Positions 24,294 through 35,886 are shown, counted from the stretch's first letter. The stretch is DNA of 64,000 nucleotides from Ophiura sarsii (GCA_035610835.1 CM069441.1:85352677-85416676); one strand, 5' to 3'. Numbers and translations are program-made. Notes: generated by a model not told the origin, from the sequence alone.

Positions 24294-24915
24294 ACAGCTT
24301 GTTTGAAAGAAACTAATACATTCTCTTGATCTCATGTCTGCTAATATTTTTGGTTCCTTTCTATTTTAAACTGCTGTTGTATCATATTATTGTTCAAACC
24401 ATTAATTCTTCTTCATTTTGATTCAATTTGAAGAGTAAAAATGGATCGTCATGTATGAGCGACCCCAAGCTTTATTTCTATAATGAGCTAGTTTTGAGGC
24501 TAAACTTGAGGGACATTTAAACAGGTAAAGACGTAGTCATGGGTAATTAGCAGTGGCTTAGACTTCTTTTTCAAATTGGGGATGCAATTTCCTACAAACT
24601 TGGTAAAAATGATATAGTCTCTTAGTGTTTAACCTCACGAAATCCATTCTCCAATGTGAAAATGAAATATAAGCCACTGGTGATTCACCAAATACCACTT
24701 CATTTAGAAGTCCCTAAACACTTGTCAAATAAAACAATGCATGGGGTCACTCAAGTGTGACAAACTTCTTTAACCCGTTGAATCTAATTAAGGAGAAGAA
24801 TTATTAATGATTTGAACACCCATAACTAATAACAGTTACAAGTGAAAGACACACAAGATTATATTGAGTAGACAAGAGATTATGAGAATACACAAGTTTC
24901 TTTCAAACAAGCTGT
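24294..24915. repeat. Nested small foldback in right arm
   Basis: Begins ACAGCTTGTTTGAAAGAAAC and ends with the complement. Homology between the halves extends over about 200 bp (the CATTAATTCTTCTTC block near 24400 pairs with the block near 24795). The left arm of the large element lacks it, so it inserted after that palindrome formed. Confidence 0.75.
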
Positions 24916-25151
24916 AATAGCACACACATTTTTAGCACTTTGCCAAAAAGGTGAAATCACCATGTTTTACATAATGGAGTGTATCTTGAGTTTGATTAAT
25001 CCGATATTCATGATCTAAAATTCTAATGAAATAGTACAGTATGACAAAGATGATGTAAAAACAACGGACCTAATCACATCGATTTTGATGATGACACAAA
25101 TTATTGAACTTTGAGCATCGATGGGTACTAATCATTTTGGGACAGCCTGTA

Positions 25152-25954
25152 TCAGTGATTTGATAACCTTATAACGTTACTGTTGTTTGTTGCGTTAATG
25201 TATCCATGCAATGTGGATCTTGCAAGGTCAATATAACCTGACCTTTCTTTAAGGAACCTGTTCATTATTATATTGTTTTAATAAAACATGCACGTCGTGC
25301 GGCATGATACATTTACATTGTACGACCTATATGGGTCACACGTCTTCCCCATAATCTTAACACTTTCCACACGGCCATTAGTTTTACCATAACAAAACAA
25401 TTTTTTCAGAAACCTTTCCCAGTTTTCAAGGTCTATCGTTAGGTTACTGACCCAATACTAGGCATGTTTGTACTTATTTCAATGCATTTCCCATGGTCCT
25501 TCCAAATATGGTAATGAAAATCATTAATTGTGGCATTTTTGAAACATTTTGTGAAATTTTAGAATGTCGTCTGCAGCCGCCTGCCGCGTGGAAAGTGTTA
25601 AGATGCACCCAACGCAAACAAAATATCGATCAACGCAAAACTTAGTTTCAACAAGAACTGTCTTTAAAAAAGACAACGCGGTTTAGGCATTGTGTACCTA
25701 GCAACAGTACCATACAACACAGAAGTAAGAAGTGAGACTAGAGAATACTATTTGGTTGCTATATAGCTTTATTAAGGATGTTAAAATAGGTATACAAATT
25801 AAGCGATGTACATGAGGTAAGGTTGGAATAAACACATTATAAACAATACTTGCAAGACAATATAATGCTATGTATTGAATGCGTGTATTGGAGACTCTTT
25901 GTCTCAAAACAGTCGCAGGACTGATGTTTGTGAAAGACTGTTTTCATTTAGTTG
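25152..25954. other. Non-coding stretch, nothing recognised
   Basis: No supported gene or repeat between the foldback and the next inverted-repeat element. Confidence 0.4.
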
Positions 25955-26153
25955 ATTAAGTATGGGTGACCTTTGTTTTTATTGGAGAGAGTACTCACGG
26001 AAACAATATAAAAGGTCACTGGTAAATAAAAACAGCTTCAACCAATAACCAGTAGAGAGTATATTGAGGCAAAACACTGTTAGCCTTTGTAACCGGTAGT
26101 GGTAGACATTAAATACTCTCTCCAAATAAAAACAAAGGTCACCCATACTTAAT
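25955..26153. repeat. 199-bp MITE with 42-bp inverted ends
   Basis: Left end ATTAAGTATGGGTGACCTTT and its complement at the right, with near identity over about 42 bases. The tail runs straight into the simple repeat at 26154. Confidence 0.75.
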
Positions 26154-26702
26154 AAAGGTGAAAATAAAATAAAGTGAAAATAAAGTTAAAGTTAAGTCAA
26201 GTAAAAATTAGGTAAAGTAAACATTAAGTAAAGTGAAAATAAAATAAATGAAAATAAAGTAAAATAAAAGTATGGTTAAGTAAAGTGAAAATAAAGTAAA
26301 GAGAAAATAAAGTAAAGTGAAAGTAAAGTGAAATAAAGTGAAAATAAAGTCAAAGTAAAGTCACGTCAAGTCAAGTGAAAATAAAGTCAAAGTAAAGTAA
26401 AATAAAGTAAAGGGAAAAAATAAAGTAATAGTAAAGTTAAGTAAAGTGAAAACAAAGTAAAGTGTAAATAAAGTAAAAGTGAAAATAAAGTAAAGTGAAT
26501 GTAAAGTGAAAATAAAGTATTAACAGTGAAAGTGGAGTAAAGTAAAGTAACAGCAAATTGAAATTAAATAAAGTGAAAATAACGTAAAGTGAAAATAAAG
26601 TAAATGAAAATAAAGTTAAGAGAAAATTAAGTAAAGTGAAAGTCAAGTAAAGTAAAGTTAAAATAAAGCAAAGTGAAAAATAGGTAAAGTGGAAGTAAAT
26701 TT
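26154..26702. repeat. Degenerate (AAAGTRAAAATA)n simple repeat
   Basis: About 550 bp of AAAGTAAAGTGAAAATAAAG-type repeats on the plus strand. The minus-strand open frame across it is a low-complexity artefact. Confidence 0.85.
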
Positions 26703-28135
26703 AACATGCAAATATACAATGAATATATTATTATACCAAAATAGGATCAGCAAATATAGTATATTTCGAGCCTCGAGTTTGCAAACAATTTGAAAAAACA
26801 CTATCCGAGGGAGTGAACATTAAAATCCTGTAAAAATATATTAATCTGTTAAAATCTGGTGGTAACTTCATTAGTGCCTTATACCCTTCAGCTCTCTTTC
26901 AACAAGTGTGCTTGTGTATGTCATCCATCAAAATCACTGTAACTCAAAATAAACTTTGCCCACATGCTATAGATATTAATGCGAGGCCTGTGGATGTCTG
27001 TGAAAAGTATTTGATTTATTTTGTATACTTTACAACGTGGTTCAGAATAGTGCTGTCAATAGTTATCAGTTGACGCCAAATTACACTGTCAGTAAACACT
27101 ATATATCTTTGAGCGATAAATATGGAGGCCAAGGGTGACTAATTCCTAAGACACCATAGGCAGTGTTTTCGTCCAAAGCACTAAAGGTGCATTAACGAAA
27201 TTTATGCTTCTAATTTGTTGACTTTTACTTCTTATACGCGGGACCTCGAAAAATTGCAAATTATATTCAATTTGAAACACTATACTGTATAATATATCAC
27301 ATTGTAAAGATCATGAAACATTGTAGAATTGCGGTATTAGTTAACTACTTGATATTTATACACTAAAACATAGTATAACAAATTGGTATATCCAACCGAG
27401 TGATCTGATGAAATCAGTACGCTGGATCTAGAATAAAAGTTACATTTATGGTCAGGATACCATTTTGCATCTAATCATCATATTTGGTTTATTTTACTAC
27501 GAATCTAATCGGACATGGCAACATTCATCTATTTTTTATGGATCTCAATATGATTATCAATTTCCATGAGTAATTTTAGAGAAAAATTAACCTTTACTCT
27601 AGAGTCTAGCGCGCTGACTTCACTGTACGGCTTTATGGGTAAAACTTATTCCCTTTCTGATCCACAGAACGCCAGAGCGTTCCTAGGAAGAAGGAAAAAT
27701 ACTTAGAAAACATTCAAATAAATTGTCTATATCTCAAAAATGGATCAACCAAATGTGATCAAGTTTTGTATCATTTTAAACCTTGCTAATGTCTTTCACA
27801 ACTTAAAGCAGAGAGCAAGGACATTACTAATGAAGCAGAATTGTTGTGATAGGAGTCAATCTCAAAGGACAAAGGTTAAAATTGAACCCCTAAATTTAAT
27901 TCGGATCCGAAAGGGTTTTAATCAGGTCAAACGTCATCTGTAAAGGCATTTATGTATCTAGCAATTCCCTTATATTTACAATTCCCTTAAGCTTGAATTT
28001 GCACTCTACTTAGTTAAAAACTACGCTAGGATCCACTAAATACAAACTGCTATGAATCCGACATAACCTCCGGTGTACACTGTTATTATTGTCAAATTAG
28101 AGCAATAACATTGTTTATCTTAGATTTGGTTTATA
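26703..28135. other. Non-coding stretch downstream of copy B
   Basis: AT-rich; a 67-codon plus frame at 27740-27943 has no recognisable motif. Nothing else supported. Confidence 0.4.
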
Positions 28136-28303
28136 TACACATGGACAAAAATATCGCACCACTTGTTGAAAAGTGCAAATGTGGCCTCGAATTTTGCCAC
28201 CATGGTGTGATATTAAGGATCATTTGTTTGCGTAAGCTGTCCAACAAAATGTTATGCAATAAAATGGCCACATTTTAGTTTGTGATACTTTTTTCCATGT
28301 GTA
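28136..28303. repeat. 168-bp MITE
   Basis: Inverted ends TACACATGGACAAAAATATC and the complement at the right end (GATACTTTTTTCCATGTGTA, imperfect), bounded by TA. It lies just beyond the stop codon of the HYR/fibrinogen-like gene and could fall in its 3' UTR. Confidence 0.7.
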
Positions 28304-28386
28304 TTTCAAAAGGACAAAATCGATTTTTGTTCTTCTTCATGACACAAAACATGATTTAGTGTAAATTTATTATTACAGATTATGTT

Positions 28387-28595
28387 CTATTTGGCTAGCA
28401 GGTAGTAGTAGCTTCCGTTCCAAGTGTACTTGTTGCGGTACCATTGACTATTGGAATATGCAGTAGTAGCGCCATTGGCTCTCGGTCCAAAGAAAGCAGA
28501 TTGGATGAACAGTTTCCCGGACTGTGCCTCTCTGGCCGGAAGCCCACCATGTCCGCATTTATTGGAATTAGGACCGTCACAGACTATATGGTTAT
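28387..28595 (-). CDS. Fibrinogen-like domain, terminal exon with stop
   Basis: Acceptor CTACAG lies right of 28595; the exon completes an Asn codon, reads NHIVCDGPNSNKCGHGG, then a segment ending FFGPRANG, then QWYRNKYTWNGSYYYLLAK and a TAG at 28387-28389. The closing W-Y-R-N-x-Y-T-W-N-G-S-Y-Y pattern resembles the C-termini of invertebrate fibrinogen-like proteins, but it lacks the canonical fibrinogen calcium site. It joins in phase with 29104-29419. Confidence 0.65.
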
Positions 28596-29103
28596 CTGTA
28601 GAGATTTATTTAAAGCGATACAAAACCGAATAGGTGGTTTAGGTGAAAATTGTCAAAACAAGATGTAACACTAAAATGCAGACAATAAAGGTACATTTAG
28701 AAATCATTTTCAAAAATATATATTTTTACAGATGTGTTCTTAAACTAAACCTTGTGTCCTGGTTCATTTACGCCAAAATAATAGTGAAAAGTCTTATCGG
28801 AAGCTTGCCAACTGATCGATTCCAGGTTGTCATGGTTGTGATAACAACAATGATGGGTCTATAAATGAAATTATTTATAATTCTGACGAGGTGACGCCAA
28901 AAATAAGGCTAACCCATAAACATCCTTTTGGAAGCTTGTCTGCTTTTTGATTTCTTGTTTGGTAGCGGACTGTAGGCCGGGGCTTTGGAGAAAAATACCT
29001 GGAGTTACTATTCATGTTGGATGGTGGCATTAAATGGCTCAAGGAAATGGCCTTTTCTTTTTCTTTTCTTTTTCTTTTTTAATGGTCCCTAAATTATACT
29101 TAC
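28596..29103. other. Intron within the fibrinogen-like region
   Basis: Non-coding; contains a short TTTTTCTTTTC tract at about 29053-29080 close to the donor of the upstream exon. Confidence 0.5.
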
Positions 29104-29419
29104 TGCTTTCGTCAAACATTATGTGCGTATGATCAGCGCTCCCGTCAATGAACATTTCCGCTAGAGTCATTTGAGGCAACAGATACGCCGATAATCTTGA
29201 CGGATTTACGCTGTCGTCTCCTTGAAGCCGAAATTGGACATCCGTCAGAACTCGGAACTCGGTGAACTGAAAGTTCCTTATCTTGAGGATTTCAGACTCG
29301 CTGATCATTTCAAAAGTCTCCGTTTGCTCATCCTCGTCTGTGTAGTGCCACTGAGAACTCATGTCGCCTTTGCCAAAACGTGTCCATCCTCCGCCAAATG
29401 CGTCCATGTTACAGTAGAC
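29104..29419 (-). CDS. Fibrinogen-like domain, central exon
   Basis: 316 nt, acceptor ATATTACAG at the right and donor GTAAGT at the left. It opens with VYCNMDAFGGGWTRFGKGD, the diagnostic beginning of fibrinogen-related domains, then moves into less canonical sequence: FQFTEFRVLTDVQFRLQGDD, then AEMFIDGSADHTHIMFDES. The entry is phase 0 and the exit phase 1. The canonical fibrinogen subdomain with the D-F-Y-R-x-W block is not obvious, so this is a divergent family member. Confidence 0.7.
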
Positions 29420-29485
29420 CTGTAATATTATCACAATAAGTCGCTAACGGTTTGGAATTATTTTTACCAATATTCAGATGGGAAG

Positions 29486-29886
29486 GGTCCCGCAAGTACA
29501 ACATTGAGCATTATTTGTTAAAAAAATAATTATTGAGCCGAAATTACGGAATTATATAGAACAAAACACCATACTAGTCACAAAAATGAATAAAAACTGC
29601 TATCACTCAACATGCTTTTTTTTTTTAATTCGCGGCGATCGAAAGTCCCGGTGTCGATGACGTCATGGGTATCGGTGTTCAAAGTTGCGCTTGTTAATTG
29701 TATAACTATGACATCATCGACACTGGGACTTTTGATCGCCGCGAATTTTAAAAAGTGCATGTTGAGAGATTGCGGTTTTTATTTGTTTTTGTCATAAGTG
29801 TGGTGTTTTGTTCTATTTAATTACAAAAGTTGGGCTCGGTAGTTATTTTTCTAACATATAATGCACACTTTTATACTTGCGGGACC
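29486..29886. repeat. 401-bp palindromic MITE in intron
   Basis: Ends read GGTCCCGCAAGTA and its complement. The arms run inward through ATAGAACAAAACACCA and AATTCGCGGCGATCGAAAGT, ending close to a CGATGACGTCAT motif. It sits about 66 bp upstream of the central fibrinogen-like exon's acceptor. Short frames within it are palindromic artefacts. Confidence 0.75.
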
Positions 29887-30012
29887 ACTCCTTTATCAAC
29901 CGCTGTTACGTTGTATTTGGGTTGGTGAATTGAGAAATTAATATGAAAAGTAAAGCTGAAAAATAGTCCAGTATTAATTGAACATGGAGACAAACACATA
30001 ACATGACTATTA

Positions 30013-30616
30013 TACACCTAGCACATAAAGTCCCATGCCAGGTGCTTTGAGGTCAGCTAATTCAAAAAAGATAATCGGTACCTAAAATCTGAGATATACA
30101 TTAAATGAGCAAATTTCTTCTCCGCAGTTTGATACCTCATTCAACAAAATCGAATGGATAATTTTAAAGTTATGGCGATTTCAATGACCGCGCATAACAA
30201 CAGCAAAGTTGCACTAGGTATAGGAAATCATTGATTTGTGTGTGATTACTGTCATAACTGAGTGCTATCTGAACGAACCAGATGAATGGGTCTGCAGTGT
30301 TAACCGCAATTTGCGGGACAAAGGGTGTGACTAGCTGTGAAGAATAAAAATCTTAGCTGATTAGCTGTGAGTTTTATCAGTGCGTAATCACACACAAATC
30401 AATGATTTCCTATACCTAGTGCAACTTTGATGTTGTTATGCGCGGTCATTGAAATCGCCATAACATTATCCATTCGATTTTGTTGTATGAGGTATATCAA
30501 ACTGTGAAGAAGAAATTTGCTTATTTAATGTATATCTCAGATTTTTGGTACCGATTATCTATTTTGAATTAGCCAACCTCAAAGCACCTGGTCAAGGACT
30601 TTATGTGCTAGGTGTA
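30013..30616. repeat. 604-bp foldback MITE in intron
   Basis: Begins TACACCTAGCACATAAAGTC and ends with the complement. Arms of about 240 bp enclose a spacer of about 125 bp (30253-30378). Arm homology includes the CCGCGCATAACA and AATCATTGATTTGTG blocks. Confidence 0.8.
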
Positions 30617-30620
30617 TCTC

Positions 30621-30694
30621 AACTCACGCTTTTAGCTTCTCCGCATTGCCTTTTTAGTCTGCTGCTCTACCAATTGAGCTAATCCTGAGACATA
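30621..30694 (-). repeat. tRNA-like fragment (degenerate SINE head)
   Basis: On the minus strand TTAGCTCAATTGGTAGAGC matches a tRNA D-arm and A box. The anticodon region (CAGACTAAAAAGG) does not fold well and no good B box follows. It abuts the foldback at 30616. Not called as a functional tRNA. Confidence 0.4.
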
Positions 30695-31393
30695 AGGCGT
30701 TAATATAGCCTATAATACCAATACCAATTGATTGCTTCATGGGTCCCTAAACAATACAATATTGCACACCGTCGTCAACATGCCGAAGAGCATTGAAGTA
30801 TCCGCCTCTATATAGTAGTGAACCAATTGAGTGGAACATTAGAGAGCTCTTTTGAAATTGAGGGGTCCTGAAGTTTGGGTGTTTGAAAATGGTCGAAACT
30901 GATACAGTCGCTAAGAGTAACACAGATACGCAGACTGCGCACGGCCAAGTTAGTAGTGTAAATCCTATACCTATGTCGTGAGCATGTCATATTACTAAAT
31001 CAGTAGAAGATTCTGATAGAATGTTTTTATAAAGAAATCATTGAAACATTCGCGGAAGCAATACTTTTTTTTTACGGACAGTTTTAATGAATTAATATTG
31101 TGAGTAAAGGATGGACATGTAATTTACAGAATTTCTAAGGTTTCCATTTCCATACATCGTCAAATTTAAGGGGTCCCTTCAATTTTGATCGGGACCCGCA
31201 AGTCTTTCCAATTTGAAACCTGACGCGTCACTACAATAAAGTGAGAGGTCTAGGACGCGCAGACGCGTCAGAATGCGACCCCTGGTCACCAGTTTGATTT
31301 CTAACTACTCATGTCATTAATCTCTGTTGGGCTCTCTATATATATACATGTACAAACAGAAAAATCTACGGTATTGTCTGAAATATTTATTAC

Positions 31394-31512
31394 CTTATGA
31401 AAGGTGTCTTGTTCCCTTTGTACGTAATAAAGGCCGCTAGGTAGTTGACATGTATCCATTAACCGCTGACAAGAAAACGCTGGGTAATTATCTGTACCGA
31501 GACTCTCGAAAT
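31394..31512 (-). CDS. Fibrinogen-like domain, first exon
   Basis: 119 nt with acceptor ATAAAG at the right and donor GTAATA at the left. It encodes FESLGTDNYPAFSCQRLMDT followed by CQLPSGLYYVQREQDTF, the usual N-terminal entry of fibrinogen-related domains (C-x-x-L...C-x-L-P-S-G-L-Y-Y-V). The entry phase is 1, the same as the HYR exons upstream, and the exit is phase 0 into the VYCNMD exon. The acceptor has a weak pyrimidine tract. Confidence 0.65.
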
Positions 31513-32027
31513 CTTTATAAAAAAGAATATATATATTAAAATAAGGCCAAAAAAAAGAAGTTTGTGTTGACATCACAAGCCTAAAATCGGAAAGGTCGGC
31601 CTGCCGGATTTCTTTTTAGGATACCAAATCAACCATTTTATATCTATTATTTCAGTCAAAATGTGTGAAGATGCTAAGAAAAACGCATACCGGCTGTATT
31701 TTCTACCCAATGGGGAATATTTTCTTGAAGTACACATCCATAAAAAAATATTCATTTTCTTTCTCGTGCGTGGAGTACAAACCCGAGCTTGTTGTTTGGT
31801 TTTCTGGTTTCGTTGGCTTTTACACACATTTGTCAAACAGAAGATAGGTTGAAATAGTGTATAAATATAAAAGAAATCTTGAAAAATAAACAAAATCTTT
31901 AAAAAAAACCTTAAAAAAAGAAGAAAAATCTTTTAAAAAACAAAACACAAACAAACCCCGTCCCACATTTTTCGAAATTTTGACCCGACCGAATGAGGGC
32001 AACACAACAACAACAACAAAATGTTAC

Positions 32028-32160
32028 AAAATTTGGTATCAAATTATGCTTAAAAGATTCATCTAAATGCCTATCTAGCCTGTTTGGTCAGAAGAAAATT
32101 GAATGTTATTCAAAATGACATAAACAAAGTGTATACTTTCTTTTGTTGAACCCTTTATTA
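32028..32160 (+). repeat. Dispersed repeat F, copy 1
   Basis: Strong match, same orientation, to 54548-54675, starting TTTGGTATCAAATTATGC and ending near TTTTGTTGAACCC. The two copies lie in opposite orientation relative to the HYR genes they accompany, so it is a separate repeat. Confidence 0.65.
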
Positions 32161-32712
32161 AAGGGGCATTGAGAGATGTATTGATATACTAAATGAGCAA
32201 ATAACGTAAAGATAATCCTCAACATAGCCCAAATCCAAAATGTCATACAATTCCGACATCGCCTTAATGCCAAATAAGCAAATAACGGCACTTCCGTGTT
32301 GAGATTTGCCGCGAAAGTCCGCGAGTAAAACGATAGCATAACTTCCGAATTCAGCACCTAGTTTCGATATGATCATATCGAAACTAAGAAAATCATGAAA
32401 TTAAATATGATAAACGGCGCATGTTGGAAAACTGTTTCAGATGGTAGTTAGTATATCCCTGAGTAATACTTTGATGCCCCTTTGATATTTGACTTGGATT
32501 GTTCATTTGACATTCAAAACTCTGAACATATGACAACCGCCATTACTTTGGAGGTTGTAAACCTAACTTAGCCATTACTCTTTTTAGAAGATATATGGCT
32601 CTGAAAAGAGCCGTTCTTAAGAAGCTCGCTGATAGTGATGGTAATTATTTCCATTGGTGCGTGGTGTTGTTCTTGCCGTACCGCCGCCTTTCTTTGTTTT
32701 GGTAAAATCTTT

Positions 32713-32826
32713 CTTGCTAAACAGGCTGTGCTTGCTGTTCCGCATTTTCTTCAAGCTTAACAGACTAGGCTTGCTGTTCCGCATGTTACTTGCTAAACAG
32801 ACTGAGCTTGCTGTTCTGCATGTTCT
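32713..32826. repeat. Short tandem repeat
   Basis: Three imperfect units carrying CTTGCT(A)AACAG and GCTTGCTGTTCCGCAT. Confidence 0.6.
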
Positions 32827-33315
32827 AAGTTCGTCGAACTGAATGATGATTCTACCTTGCGTGCATGACTATTCATCGAGATCGTAGTGCGCTGTGATTA
32901 GTTGTTAGATCAGTTGTCTGATTGGACGATCGATTCGGCCAATAGCGTGCTCGCGTTAATTGACCAATCGTAGGCGCTGCTGTTTCCGCCCATTACAGTT
33001 TTGTAGGTGCAGAAAACAAACTTAGCAACATAGTTCAAAGGAATCCTTACCGTTGTTATTGAAAACTATTTACCTTGTTTTGAAAACTTTGATATTCATT
33101 AATACTTTGGGTAATATCGTCTGTGAGAAAAATACCCGAAACGACCTTTGTTGATAGGCCTATGTGTTATAAACCTTAACACGCGATTGAAATATCTAAA
33201 CAAGTATGAACTGTACTTGTAAAGAAATCCTTACCTACTGGTTCGGATGGTATAGCATGCAGCTAACTATTTATTACTATTACTATCATATTTATAGTGG
33301 ATTAGGGCGAATTTT

Positions 33316-33397
33316 CTTTGTTTAAATTTTCGCCATAACGTCCCTTTTCTTCGCCATAACGTCCCTTTTCTTCGCCTTAACGACATTTAAACAAAGG
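33316..33397. repeat. Minisatellite flanked by inverted repeats
   Basis: CTTTGTTTAAAT at the left and ATTTAAACAAAG at the right enclose three copies of a 22-bp unit, TTCGCCATAACGTCCCTTTT and its variants. Confidence 0.7.
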
Positions 33398-33686
33398 ACG
33401 GAATAAACGCTATTGGTATAACACTTTTAAGAGTTACTTATACTTTAGTGTTACTAAATACTAAAATTACACAAATATACAAATGTGCCCATAGGATTAT
33501 AAAGTACATCGAGATCAAATTAGTCGTCACTACGGTGCCATTAGGATAGAATAACAATCACCATTTCGCCTCACGTATTTGACAATCGGCTAAGTGCACT
33601 AACACCCCTATCAGCCAGATATTAGCACCTCTCATAGGAAATATACATTTGATCGTAAAATGATAGAATTGATTTCGGTAGCTTAC

Positions 33687-33932
33687 CAATTAAACAGATA
33701 CTGAAATTGCACGTTGCGTTGTTGCCACTCGCATCACTAGCCATGCAGTGGACGTCAGTTCGTCCGGTTGTAAAATTGGATCCTGACTCTACATCACACG
33801 TCACACTAGGGGTATCTCCAGAGTTGTCAGTAGCTAGAGGGTGGTTCCATTCTACCACGCCGAAAGATTGACCATGCAAGGTATAATTCGTTTGAGTCTC
33901 TGGACAAAAACTGAATGCAGGTTCTTCTGGAT
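33687..33932 (-). CDS. HYR-a exon 9 (last), copy B
   Basis: 82 codons, phase 1-1, acceptor ATATAG. It is the most diverged of the nine: TNYTLHG, TPSVTC, NFTTGRTDVHC and CNFSICLIG where the others read CNFTVSIIG. It would splice to the first fibrinogen-like exon. Confidence 0.85.
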
Positions 33933-34158
33933 CTATATTGCATTAAAATGAAACATCAAGATTTAAAAAGTTGGACAATTGTACCAACTGAATGGGAGTT
34001 CCTGCTTCTGAACCTTACACCTAATAAGTTCGCCACATTAGAGGGTGGTTCAGCAAGACAATTTTAAAAAGAAACCACCAAAAACAATCCGCCCTGTAGA
34101 AGTCAAGCGTTTCATGAGATTCGGTTTAAAATGAGAGAATTGTTTGTGGTTAGCTTAC

Positions 34159-34401
34159 CGATTATGCTGACAGTGAAATTGCACGTAGCGTTGTTTCCAC
34201 TCGCATCACTAGCCATGCAGGTAACGTCAGTTCGTCCGATTGTAAAATTGGATCCTGACTCTACATCACACGCCACATTAGGGGTATCTCCAGAGTTGTC
34301 AGTAACTAGAGGGTAGTTCCATTCTACCACGCCGAAAGACTGACCATGCAAGGTAATATTCGTTTGAGTCTCCAGACAACTGAATGCAGGTTCCTCTGGA
34401 T
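34159..34401 (-). CDS. HYR-a exon 8, copy B
   Basis: 81 codons, phase 1-1. Lacks the Phe before the first Cys (FSCLET instead of FSFCPET) and has NYPLVTDNS and NVACDV. The frame is open. Confidence 0.88.
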
Positions 34402-34653
34402 CTAGATTGCATTCAAATGAAACATTAAGAGTCAAGATCAAAAAAGTTGGAACATTGTTCCAAATTAATGGGAGTCCCTGCCTCTGAACCTTACGCCAAA
34501 ACAAGTAAATTTCGCCACATAGAAATTTGAATGCTCACCAAGAAAATCAAAAAGAGAAACCATCAAAAACAAGCCGCCCTATGGAATGTCAAGCGTTTCA
34601 TGAGATTATTAAGATTCGGTATGAAATGAGAGAATTGTTTGCTGTTAGCTTAC

Positions 34654-34899
34654 CGATTATGCTGACAGTGAAATTGCACGTTGCTTTGTTGCCACTCGCA
34701 TCACTAGCTATGCAGGTGACGTCAGTTCGTCCGATTGTAAAATTGGATCCTGACTCTACATCACACGTCACATTAGGGGTATCTCCAGAGTTATCAGTAG
34801 CTAGAGGGTGGTTCCATTCTACCACGCCGAACGATTGACCATGCAAGGTAGTATTCGTTTGAGTCTCTGGACAAAAACTGAATGCAGGTTCCTCTTGAT
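34654..34899 (-). CDS. HYR-a exon 7, copy B
   Basis: 82 codons, phase 1-1. Begins DQEEPAFSFCPET and carries SDASGNKATCNFTV and CIASDAS. Flanked by alpha introns on both sides. Confidence 0.88.
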
Positions 34900-35149
34900 C
34901 TAGATTGCATTCAAATGAAACATTAAGAATCAAGATCAAAAAAGTTGGAACATTGTTCCAACTTAATGGGAGTCCCTGCCTCTGAACCTTACGCCAAAAC
35001 AAGTAAATTTCGCCACATAGAAATTAGAATGCTCACCAAGAAAATTAAAAAGAAACCATCAAAAACAAGCCGCCCTATGGAATGTCAAGCGTTTCATGAG
35101 ATTCATGAGATTCGGTATGAAATGAGAGAATTGTTTGCGGTTAGCTTAC

Positions 35150-35395
35150 CGATTATGCTGACAGTGAAATTGCACGTTGCGTTGTTTCCACTCCTATCAC
35201 TAGCCATGCAGGTGACGTCAGTTCGTCCGATTGTAAAATTGGATCCTGACTCTACATCACACGTCACATTAGGGGTATCTCCAGAGTTGTCAGTAGCTAG
35301 AGGGTGGTTCCATTCTACCACGCCGAAAGATTGACCATGCAAGGTAGTATTCGTTTGAGTCTCTGGACAAAAACTGAATGCAGGTTCTTCTGGAT
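35150..35395 (-). CDS. HYR-a exon 6, copy B
   Basis: 82 codons, phase 1-1. Carries SDRSGNN in place of SDASGNN. The same variant recurs in the exons at 36139 and 37128, tracking the two-exon higher-order repeat. Confidence 0.88.
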
Positions 35396-35640
35396 CTATA
35401 TTGCATTAAAATGAAACATCAAGATTTAAAAAGTTGGAAAATTGTACCAACTGAATGGGAGTTCCTGCTTCTGAACCTTACACCTAATAAGTTCGCCACA
35501 TTAAAAGCTTAAGTTGGAATGTTCAGCAAGACAATTTTAAAAAGAAACCACCAAAAACAATCCGCCCTGTAGAAGTCAAGCGTTTCATGAGATTCATGAG
35601 ATTCGGTTTAAAATGAGAGAATTGTTTGCGGTTAGCTTAC

Positions 35641-35886
35641 CGATTATGCTGACAGTGAAATTGCACGTAGCGTTGTTTCCACTCGCATCACTAGCCATGC
35701 AGGTAACGTCAGTTCGTCCGATTGTAAAATTGGATCCTGACTCTACATCACACGTCACATTAGGGGTATCTCCAGAGTTATCAGTAGCTAGAGGGTGGTT
35801 CCATTCTACCACGCCGAAAGACTGACCATGCAAGGTAGTATTCGTTTGAGTCTCTGGACAAAAACTGAATGCAGGTTCCTCTGGAT
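35641..35886 (-). CDS. HYR-a exon 5, copy B
   Basis: 82 codons, phase 1-1, standard sequence with SDASGNNATCNFTVSIIG. Essentially identical to the exon at 36630-36875. Confidence 0.88.

Larger units (their letters stand above)
19375..25151. mobile_element. 5.8-kb foldback element
   Basis: The outer ends are inverted repeats starting TACAGGCTGTCCCAAAATGA at 19375 and ending with the complement at 25151. Homology between the halves continues inward to an axis near 21900: for example 19566-19600 pairs with 24921-24960, the 20500-21700 repeats pair with 22120-23400, and 21780-21850 pairs with 21990-22070. The loop (about 21855-21975) is only around 120 bp. No coding sequence is seen. The structure resembles foldback transposons such as sea urchin TU elements and Drosophila FB elements. 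Confidence 0.8.
31513..33686. other. Intron between HYR array and fibrinogen-like exons
   Basis: Contains the dispersed repeat at 32028-32160, two small tandem repeats, and overlapping minus frames at 32106-32376 with no recognised motif. An extra phase 1-1 exon could have been missed here. Confidence 0.45.

Noticed and set aside
26437..26646. 69-codon hydrophobic frame
   Set aside because: Low-complexity product of the AAAGTGAAAATA simple repeat.
30621..30694. Functional tRNA gene
   Set aside because: Only the D-arm/A-box part is convincing; no T-arm or acceptor stem.
32106..32376. Two overlapping minus frames between the HYR array and the fibrinogen-like exons
   Set aside because: Considered as an extra exon, but no phase 1-1 exon with convincing splice sites and no known domain was found.
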